DNA of 6,057 bases from Firmicutes bacterium UBA2595 (GTDB lineage: Bacteria; Bacillota; Thermincolia; Thermincolales; UBA2595). This document shows, piece after piece, positions 1-4,533 of this stretch. The number at the start of each line of letters is the position of its first letter. Within the stretch, counting starts at the first letter, position 1. The translations under genes and the position numbers were made by a program. Under the pieces are notes generated by a model. That model ran no database searches. It was given only the letters and a program-made list of their open reading frames with translations, and was not told the origin of the DNA. The stretch is from the NCBI GenBank assembly GCA_002339745.1, contig DDKP01000173.1:22059-28115 (forward strand), given 5' to 3'.

Positions 1-489
1 GCCCAGGGCCCCCCGGTGGGCCGCCGTATCGATTCCCCTGGCCATGCCAGAAACGATGCAGAACCCTGCTTCAGCCAAATCCCGGGCAATGTTTTCCGCC
101 ACCCGTAATCCATAATGTGTGGCCTTCCTGGCTCCTACCACAGCCACCATCGGTTTCTGCAGCACTTCCAAGCTACCTCTTAGATACAGCACTTTTGGCG
201 GGTCATATATTTCCCGTAGAGCAGCGGGGTAATCAGGTTCATCTGCAAAAACAACCCTTATCCCCAGCTTATGCAATTTATGCATCTCCTTAACAGGGTC
301 CAGTTTTTTTCTTTTTTCCAAAAGGTCAGCTATTACCTTCCCGGGAATACCCTCCACGGACTTCAGCTCATTCTCTCCGGCAAACCATACCCTTTCCGCA
401 CTCCCGAATATATCTATGAGTAAAGCCAACCGCCGCGGTCCCAAACCTTCCACCATGCTCAGCAGAACATAGAAAACCCTTGATTCCAC
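1..489 (-). CDS. dprA: DNA-processing protein DprA (Smf), N-terminal part; gene continues past the left edge
   Basis: DprA binds single-stranded DNA and loads RecA on it during natural transformation; many non-competent bacteria also carry it. The 163 residues seen show an N-terminal helix-hairpin-helix-like segment (VEGLGPRRLALLIDIFG, about 13-29). After it come the family signature YPAALREIYDPPKVLYLRGS (87-106) and the start of the Rossmann-like domain: VGARKATHYG (118-127), then SGMARGIDTAAHRGAL (147-162). DprA proteins are usually near 360 residues, so over half lies outside the window. The start is GTG at 487-489. A GAGGTG ribosome binding site (495-500) lies 5 nt upstream and an in-frame TGA lies just before it, so no longer start is possible. 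It follows the LigD-type polymerase gene on the same strand after a gap of about 110 bp in which I see no clear terminator or good promoter; co-transcription with the NHEJ genes is possible but unproven. Confidence 0.95.
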   Translation of the reverse strand, partial: MESRVFYVLLSMVEGLGPRRLALLIDIFGSAERVWFAGENELKSVEGIPGKVIADLLEKRKKLDPVKEMHKLHKLGIRVVFADEPDYPAALREIYDPPKVLYLRGSLEVLQKPMVAVVGARKATHYGLRVAENIARDLAEAGFCIVSGMARGIDTAAHRGALG

Positions 490-598
490 TTTGGCACCTC
501 AAACTTGAGAATTCAAAAGTCATTGTCCAACTGTCTTTAGTCTTTTCGGGGTAACTTTCCATTTTCCTGCTAAGTTGTAAAAAATTTGGCTCGTCGTC

Positions 599-1522
599 TT
601 AACTCAATACGTCGACCAAGCCTTTAAGGCTCTGTTCCGGGGTGAGTAAGGGGGTATAAATGTCACCGGCAACGGCCAGTCTGTCTTTAATAGTGTCAAT
701 CCGGAAATCACCAGGATTGACCCTTCCTGTCATGACCTCGTCCCACGTAAGCGGGGTTGACACCGGCGCTCCCGGCGCCGGCCGCAGGCTGTATTGAAAC
801 GTCATGGTTTTGCCTCTGGTGTTCTGCAGGTAATCCAGATACACTTTCCCTGTCCGGTCCGAAACAAGTCTCTCCAGCGTTGTTTTTTGTGGAAAAACCG
901 AGTGGATCTGCCGGCAGATAAACTCCACCGCGTCCCTGACTTCCTTGTATGTATACTCGGGCTTAATTGGCACAAAGATATGCAATCCGGTAGCCCCCGA
1001 GGTTTTCGGGTACCCCTCCAGTCCAAACTGCTCCAGGGCTTCCTTAACCAGCAGCGCTACCTCCAAAGCATCCTGAAATCCGGCGGGCGGGAATGGGTCG
1101 AGATCAAATACCGCTATGTCCGGGTAGTCAATCCTCGGTATTTTGGCCAGCCAGATATGCAGCTCTATACAGGCCTGATTGGCTAGCCACAGCAGGGTGG
1201 GAAGATCATTGCATACTATATAATGCACAGTCTTCTTGGCTTCCGCCGAGTAGACCGGGAAAACCGGCATCCAATCCGGGGCATATTCAGGACAATCTTT
1301 CTGATAAAACATTTCCCCTTCTACCCCGTCTGGATAGCGGCTCATTACAAATAACCGGTCACGCAGGTACGGTAGCAGGATATCAGCCATGTCCGCGTAG
1401 TATTTAATCAGTCCGGCCTTGGAAATGCCGTCATCCGGCCATATCAGCTTGTCCAGGTTTGTCAGGCGGACCTTTTTCCCTTCGACAATTACTTCTTTCG
1501 CGTTTTGGGTTGCGGTTCCCAA
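599..1522 (-). CDS. ligD: LigD-type primase/polymerase (PolDom) for non-homologous end joining, stand-alone
   Basis: This is the archaeo-eukaryotic-primase-type polymerase of bacterial NHEJ. The family fills gaps or adds a few (ribo)nucleotides at DNA ends held by Ku, before ligation. The 307 residues match a single PolDom in length. Visible motifs are the N-terminal LTNLDKLIWPDDGISKAGLI (20-39), the metal-binding pair FDLDP (D140, D142), SGATGLHIFVP with H181 (175-185), and the third carboxylate region VYLDYLQNTRGKT (D230, 227-239). YSLRPAPGAPVSTPLTWDEV (244-263), the usual C-terminal signature, follows. The start is TTG at 1520-1522: a strong AGAGGTGAG (1528-1536) sits 5 nt upstream, and the protein starts at the usual distance from the LTNLDK motif. 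No ligase or phosphoesterase domain is attached. The ligase gene ends 20 bp upstream on the same strand, so the two are almost certainly co-transcribed. The symbol ligD is borrowed from the fused protein. Confidence 0.95.
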   Translation of the reverse strand: MGTATQNAKEVIVEGKKVRLTNLDKLIWPDDGISKAGLIKYYADMADILLPYLRDRLFVMSRYPDGVEGEMFYQKDCPEYAPDWMPVFPVYSAEAKKTVHYIVCNDLPTLLWLANQACIELHIWLAKIPRIDYPDIAVFDLDPFPPAGFQDALEVALLVKEALEQFGLEGYPKTSGATGLHIFVPIKPEYTYKEVRDAVEFICRQIHSVFPQKTTLERLVSDRTGKVYLDYLQNTRGKTMTFQYSLRPAPGAPVSTPLTWDEVMTGRVNPGDFRIDTIKDRLAVAGDIYTPLLTPEQSLKGLVDVLS

Positions 1523-1527
1523 TTTGT

Positions 1528-1536
1528 CTCACCTCT
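1528..1536 (-). promoter_or_regulatory. Ribosome binding site fixing the TTG start of the polymerase gene
   Basis: On the minus strand the site reads AGAGGTGAG, a long match to the anti-Shine-Dalgarno, 5 nt before TTG at 1520-1522. It lies in the 20-bp gap between the ligase stop and the polymerase start, which supports translation from TTG. The same nine bases occur before the Ku gene. Confidence 0.75.
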
Positions 1537-1542
1537 GTAACC

Positions 1543-2481
1543 TTATTCAATAACACACTCTTCCGGCGGAACATCTAGAAAAGCCTGGATGCTGGGCTGC
1601 CGGAGAGTATGGTCTTCGGTCCATTCGATAAACCTGATTTTTGCTGTAATCGTGGGCATAACCCAAACAACGTTTTTGATCCGTTCGGGTTTGTTGACAA
1701 ACGGCCGTTCTTTTATAACCAGCGGTTTCATCCGTTCGGTCAGTTCGGCCCACTCACCCCAGGTCAATTTCCCGGTACCTGCGTGACCTATGTACCACAG
1801 GCGTCCCGTGCGGTCAAAAAGCCCCAATAATACAGCATTTACAATACTACCTCTGAAAGTCACGCCTCCCACAACAGCTACCAGGTCCCTGTAGTTCTTG
1901 AGCTTTTGCCACCTGCTGTCTTTTCCCTTTATAGCATATTTACTGCCCAGATCTTTACAGACGATACCTTCCATACCTTCAGCTTTTATCACACTGAACA
2001 GGCTTTCGCCGTCAGAGAAGTTTTCCACCAGTTGGACGTCATTCTGGGGGTTTACGATAGCCGCCAGTATTTGCTGCCTCTGACGGAGCGGTTGGCCGGT
2101 AACCCATTCGCCGTTACAGTAAAGAACATCGAAAACCATGTAGACTACAGGGGTAACCTTCCTGGCCTGTTCAACCGCCTCACGCCGTCTCACCCCATCC
2201 CTCTTCATTACGCGATGGAACGATGGCTTCCCGTTCTCCAGTGCGATTACCTCGCCGTCCAGGATGACCGAAGAGGCTAAACAATACCGTTTTACCTCCG
2301 TTAATTCCGGAAACTGCATGGTGCGCTCATTCAGCTTCCTGTTGAACAGCCGGACCCCGGCGCCGTCATAATATGTGAGGACACGCACCCCGTCCCACTT
2401 GACCTGGGCTGTCCACTGCTCTCCTGATGGTATCTTGTCCACTCTCACTGGTTCGAACGGAACTACTGGCCTTAAATGCAT
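1543..2481 (-). CDS. ligD: ATP-dependent DNA ligase, LigD ligase-domain type, stand-alone
   Basis: This is an ATP-dependent DNA ligase of the LigD/LigC group. It adenylates a lysine, transfers AMP to the 5' phosphate of a nick, and seals the strand in Ku-dependent end joining. The 312 residues hold the full nucleotidyltransferase order: motif I KWDGVR with the predicted adenylated K28 (28-33), LFNRKLNERTMQFPEL (45-60), motif III LDGEV (74-78), IIIa FDVLY (117-121), motif IV EGIVCK (171-176) and motif V WQKLKNY (191-197). A C-terminal OB-fold follows, with VGGVTFRGS, GHAGTGK and RFIEWTEDHTLRQPS as typical landmarks. The start is ATG at 2479-2481, with a GGGGGAG ribosome binding site a few bases upstream. 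It belongs with the polymerase gene 20 bp downstream and Ku 149 bp upstream. A LigC-type ligase without dedicated NHEJ use is the alternative, but the neighbours favour NHEJ. Confidence 0.95.
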   Translation of the reverse strand: MHLRPVVPFEPVRVDKIPSGEQWTAQVKWDGVRVLTYYDGAGVRLFNRKLNERTMQFPELTEVKRYCLASSVILDGEVIALENGKPSFHRVMKRDGVRRREAVEQARKVTPVVYMVFDVLYCNGEWVTGQPLRQRQQILAAIVNPQNDVQLVENFSDGESLFSVIKAEGMEGIVCKDLGSKYAIKGKDSRWQKLKNYRDLVAVVGGVTFRGSIVNAVLLGLFDRTGRLWYIGHAGTGKLTWGEWAELTERMKPLVIKERPFVNKPERIKNVVWVMPTITAKIRFIEWTEDHTLRQPSIQAFLDVPPEECVIE

Positions 2482-2536
2482 GGAAGCTCCCCCGCTTTTT
2501 TCTTAGTTTGAGCAAACCTATAAAAATTAAACAGGA

Positions 2537-2592
2537 GTAAAAATAAAAAGGCCGCGCCGGTAGGTTTTAACATTTCGCCACCGTCAACGGCC
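2537..2592 (-). terminator. Probable rho-independent terminator after the Ku gene
   Basis: Reading the minus strand downstream of the Ku stop, GGCCG (2588-2592) can pair with CGGCC (2550-2554). Inside that, CGGT (2582-2585) pairs with ACCG, and a further GG/CC pair forms with a bulged base. The inner loop is about 13 nt, and one internal mismatch loop (TTGA against GCG) interrupts the stem. The stem is followed directly by TTTTTTATTTTT-like sequence. The stem is imperfect, so efficiency may be partial. If active, it ends the DUF1284-Ku transcript, and the ligase-polymerase pair then needs either readthrough or its own promoter in the AT-rich 55 bp that remain before the ligase ATG. I saw no convincing -35/-10 pair there. 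Confidence 0.5.
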
Positions 2593-2630
2593 AACTTCAT
2601 TGTTCTGAATAACAATTTCAGATTACTCTG

Positions 2631-3476
2631 CTAGGGAGTCAGCTTTTTAGCAGTTTTCCTGCCCTTGCCCGTTTTCTTTTTTTCTCTGGCCGTGACTCTT
2701 TCTTTCTCTTCTTTGGCCAACTGAATACTGGCTTTCAAAGCCTCCATGAGATCAACAACCTTACCTGGTTCCACCCTGGGGGCTACCTCCACCTCTTGCC
2801 CTGTAATCTTTGCCTGAATGAGGTCATGGAGGGCCTCCCGGTATCGGTTCTTATACTGTTCTGGACTGAATGTCTCGGTCAGGTTGTCGATAAGGCTTCC
2901 GGCCATCTTAATCTCGTTTTCGTGGACCTGGACTTTGTAGTTAATTTCCGGCATCAACTGGGTTGCCCTGATTTCATCGTTGTAAAACATCGTTTCCATC
3001 ACAATAACGTTTTTGTATACTCTTAAAACCGCCAGGGATTCCTTGGACCTGATAACAACCTTTGCTACAGCCACTTTTTTTTGGTCCAGCATGGCCTGTT
3101 TTAAAATTTCATAAGCCTTCTGGCCCCCGTCTCCCGGAGCCAGATAATAGGATTTCTCAAAGTAGATAGGGTCGATTTCATCAAGCTTAACAAAGTTAAT
3201 TATTTCAACTGTTTTGGCGGTTTCCAGGGGTAGGTTCTCAAAGTCCTCTTCGCGCAGGATTACATATCTGCCTTTTTCATATTCGTAACCCCTGACTATC
3301 TCTTCCATGGGAATCTCCGTTTCACATGTCGGACAGACCCGCTCGTACCTGACCGGGGTCTTGCACTTCTCGTGGAGGAAATTGAACTTTAGGTCTTTTC
3401 TTTCCGTAGCGGGGTAAAGTTTGACCGGCACATGGACCAATCCGAAGCTAATAGCTCCTTTCCATATGTTGCGCAA
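2631..3476 (-). CDS. ku: Bacterial Ku, DNA-end binding protein of NHEJ
   Basis: Ku forms a homodimeric ring that threads onto double-strand break ends and recruits the LigD-type ligase and polymerase. Read from TTG at 3474-3476, the protein has 281 residues and begins with the hallmark MRNIWKGAISFGLVHVPVKL. It continues with HEKCKTPVRYERVCPTC (35-51; three cysteines, as in several Bacillota Ku proteins as I recall) and EEIVRGYEYEKGRYVIL. The ring core has FEKSYYLAPGDGGQKAYEIL and the C-terminal domain has VVDLMEALKASIQLA. The last 25 or so residues are very rich in Lys and Arg, like the basic DNA-binding tails of some bacterial Ku proteins. A start at GTG 3483-3485 (284 aa) is also open, but it has no ribosome binding site of its own. 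It belongs with the ligase and polymerase genes downstream; the small DUF1284-like gene ends just upstream. Confidence 0.96.
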   Translation of the reverse strand: MRNIWKGAISFGLVHVPVKLYPATERKDLKFNFLHEKCKTPVRYERVCPTCETEIPMEEIVRGYEYEKGRYVILREEDFENLPLETAKTVEIINFVKLDEIDPIYFEKSYYLAPGDGGQKAYEILKQAMLDQKKVAVAKVVIRSKESLAVLRVYKNVIVMETMFYNDEIRATQLMPEINYKVQVHENEIKMAGSLIDNLTETFSPEQYKNRYREALHDLIQAKITGQEVEVAPRVEPGKVVDLMEALKASIQLAKEEKERVTAREKKKTGKGRKTAKKLTP

Positions 3477-3480
3477 CCTG

Positions 3481-3489
3481 CTCACCTCT
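3481..3489 (-). promoter_or_regulatory. Ribosome binding site that selects the TTG start of Ku
   Basis: The minus strand reads AGAGGTGAG, then four bases (CAGG), then TTG at 3474-3476. The GTG at 3483-3485 lies inside this site, so the same bases cannot serve as a Shine-Dalgarno for it. An identical site precedes the polymerase TTG start. The resulting N-terminus, M-R-N-I-W-K-G, matches the usual Ku beginning. Confidence 0.7.
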
Positions 3490-3543
3490 GTTCAGGAAAT
3501 CCCGGCTGACCGGTACTTCTTTCTTATTATGGCCAGGATTGTT

Positions 3544-3789
3544 TTAATAATGCAACTCCTTCCCGGGCCGCCACCCGGTACTCGTCGCCTTCGCCGTCTT
3601 TCGGCGCCCGTCCCGGTTGTGGGGGCATACCTCACAAATCATATCCGGGGCAGTTATTGGCTCGATGGGGCAGTTAGGTTCCCCGGCTAGGCAGCGGGTA
3701 ACATCCCCCATCCGTCTGATAAATTCCTCATTATACCCCAGGCCCCGGAAACCCTGCAGGCACAGGAGGTGATGTCCTCTGATACGCAT
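3544..3789 (-). CDS. Small DUF1284-like protein, probably frameshifted near its 3' end
   Basis: The first 60 or so of 81 residues resemble DUF1284 proteins, a family of unknown function: MRIRGHHLLCLQGFRGLGY (1-19), EEF, then DMICEVCP (49-56). The HH and C10 near the N-terminus and the CxxC (C52, C55) could bind a metal; this is inference. The start is ATG at 3787-3789, with AAAGGAG (3800-3806) 10 nt upstream. After residue 63 the read becomes an unlikely K/T/A/R-rich tail that stops at 3544. The frame one base off, from 3601 down to a TAA at 3527-3529, instead gives KDGEGDEYRVAAREGVALL and five more residues, which looks like a normal acidic helix end. A one-base loss near 3600-3610, real or a sequencing error, is likely. 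The joined product would be about 87 residues. It ends 40-70 bp before Ku on the same strand with no terminator between them, so co-transcription with Ku is likely. Confidence 0.7.
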   Translation of the reverse strand: MRIRGHHLLCLQGFRGLGYNEEFIRRMGDVTRCLAGEPNCPIEPITAPDMICEVCPHNRDGRRKTAKATSTGWRPGKELHY

Positions 3790-3803
3790 TTGACGGCAAC
3801 TCC

Positions 3804-3832
3804 TTTACCTGGTCTTTTCCTCATGATAAAAT
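3804..3832 (+). promoter_or_regulatory. Candidate plus-strand sigma-A promoter for the pyruvate-kinase-domain gene
   Basis: TTTACC (3804-3809) and TAAAAT (3827-3832) are spaced by 17 bp and point towards the gene starting at 3969. This would give a leader of about 130 nt. The region is AT-rich, so chance matches are common. The site overlaps the start region of the divergent DUF1284-like gene. Confidence 0.3.
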
Positions 3833-3833
3833 A

Positions 3834-3862
3834 TTTTTAAAAACAGTACCAGCGCCTCTCAA
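3834..3862 (-). promoter_or_regulatory. Candidate minus-strand sigma-A promoter for the DUF1284-like/Ku transcript
   Basis: On the minus strand TTGAGA (3857-3862) and TAAAAA (3834-3839) are spaced by 17 bp. Transcription would start near 3827, giving a leader of roughly 38 nt that holds the AAAGGAG ribosome binding site (3800-3806). The position is sensible for the first gene of the block, but the -10 match is only fair. Confidence 0.4.
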
Positions 3863-3954
3863 CTAATATATATCATTCTCTCTTCCACTGTAATAATTAA
3901 TAAAGTTACTACTTAACCACATTGGAAAGGGATCTTACTTTTTGCTTATAATTT

Positions 3955-3961
3955 AAGGAGG
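3955..3961 (+). promoter_or_regulatory. Consensus ribosome binding site of the pyruvate-kinase-domain gene
   Basis: A full AAGGAGG is followed by a 7-nt all-T spacer and ATG at 3969-3971. This is the strongest translation signal in the window and fixes the start. Confidence 0.85.
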
Positions 3962-3968
3962 TTTTTTT

Positions 3969-4514
3969 ATGTACTGGCCGCAAAAAGGCCCCGATAACAC
4001 CGCAAAAACTCTGGAACTTGTCCTGGCAAAAGCCCGGGAAACGGGAAACAAGCATATTGTCGTACCATCCGTTTCGGGTGAATCTGTTTTACCCCTTCTG
4101 GGACAGGGCCTTGACATTACCTGTGTCACCCACCATGTCGGATTCGAGGGGCCGGGAGTTGACGAAATGCCGCCGGACAGGCGCCGCCTGCTTGTCGAGC
4201 AGGGAGTAAAAGTGTTAACTACAACCCATCTCCTGGCCGGAGTCGACCGGGCCATAAAAAATAAGTTCGGGGGCATCTATCCCGCCGAAATCATGGCTTT
4301 CACGCTGCGGATCTTCGGCCAGGGAGTAAAAGTAGCCGTGGAAGCAGCCGGAATGGCTCTCGATGCAGGCATGATACCTTATGGTAAAGATGTTATTTCC
4401 CTGGGCGGCACAGGCCAGGGGCTTGACACTGCCATAATAGTCAGGCCCGCCCACTCCAATAATTTCTTTGACACCAGGGTCAAAGAAATTATCTGCAAAC
4501 CCCGTGAATTCTAA
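3969..4514 (+). CDS. Stand-alone pyruvate kinase C-terminal (alpha/beta) domain protein
   Basis: The 181 residues correspond to the pyruvate kinase C-terminal domain alone, without the catalytic barrel. In full pyruvate kinases this domain carries the allosteric effector site. Stand-alone versions occur in methanogens and Clostridia, and I know of no established role for them. Visible landmarks are GPDNTAKTLELVLAKA (7-22), a VVPSVSGES phosphate-loop-like segment (31-39), VTHHVGFEGPG (53-63) and GGTGQGLDTAIIVRPAHSN (146-164), ending in the family-typical EIICKPREF. It is soluble, with no signal peptide or membrane segment. Lacking catalytic residues, it cannot be a pyruvate kinase; a small-ligand-binding or regulatory role is inference. 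The start is fixed by AAGGAGG at 3955-3961. It is transcribed alone on the plus strand, divergent from the DUF1284-like gene and convergent with the histidine kinase. Its 3' end carries a perfect inverted repeat (4459-4492). Confidence 0.85.
   Translation: MYWPQKGPDNTAKTLELVLAKARETGNKHIVVPSVSGESVLPLLGQGLDITCVTHHVGFEGPGVDEMPPDRRRLLVEQGVKVLTTTHLLAGVDRAIKNKFGGIYPAEIMAFTLRIFGQGVKVAVEAAGMALDAGMIPYGKDVISLGGTGQGLDTAIIVRPAHSNNFFDTRVKEIICKPREF
4459..4492. repeat. Perfect 14-bp inverted repeat with 6-nt loop inside a coding 3' end
   Basis: ATAATTTCTTTGAC (4459-4472) and its exact reverse complement GTCAAAGAAATTAT (4479-4492) flank ACCAGG. The stem lies in the last 56 nt of the pyruvate-kinase-domain gene. 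It is in frame, so that the F-F-D codons pair with the V-K-E codons. It is AT-rich and lacks a following T-run on either strand, so it is not a standard rho-independent terminator. It could stabilise the mRNA 3' end or slow readthrough between the convergent genes, or be a by-product of the conserved peptide. Confidence 0.6.
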
Positions 4515-4533
4515 CGGGAGTGTCCATAAGTCT

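Noticed and set aside
368..562. 64-codon minus-strand frame at the dprA start
   Set aside because: It is the wrong frame over the dprA N-terminus, which has its own ribosome binding site, GTG start and family motifs.
617..629. AGCCTTTAAGGCT near-palindrome at the end of the polymerase gene
   Set aside because: It is too short, has no loop to form a hairpin, and lies in coding sequence; probably chance.
794..1407. Plus-strand open frames across the polymerase gene (794-1186 and 1093-1407)
   Set aside because: They are antisense to a gene with complete family motifs, lack ribosome binding sites and encode no recognisable domain.
1906..2280. 124-codon plus-strand open frame inside the ligase gene
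   Set aside because: It is antisense to intact ligase motifs III-IV, with no family resemblance and no translation signal.
3840..3920. AT-rich stretches (TAATATATATC, TAATAATTAATAAAG) considered as an operator, origin or attachment site
   Set aside because: No clear dyad, repeat set or integrase gene supports any of these; such stretches are normal for a divergent promoter region.
4501..4518. CCCGT/ACGGG hairpin around the pyruvate-kinase-domain stop codon, as a bidirectional terminator
   Set aside because: The stem is only 5 bp with an 8-nt loop, and no real T-run follows on either strand.
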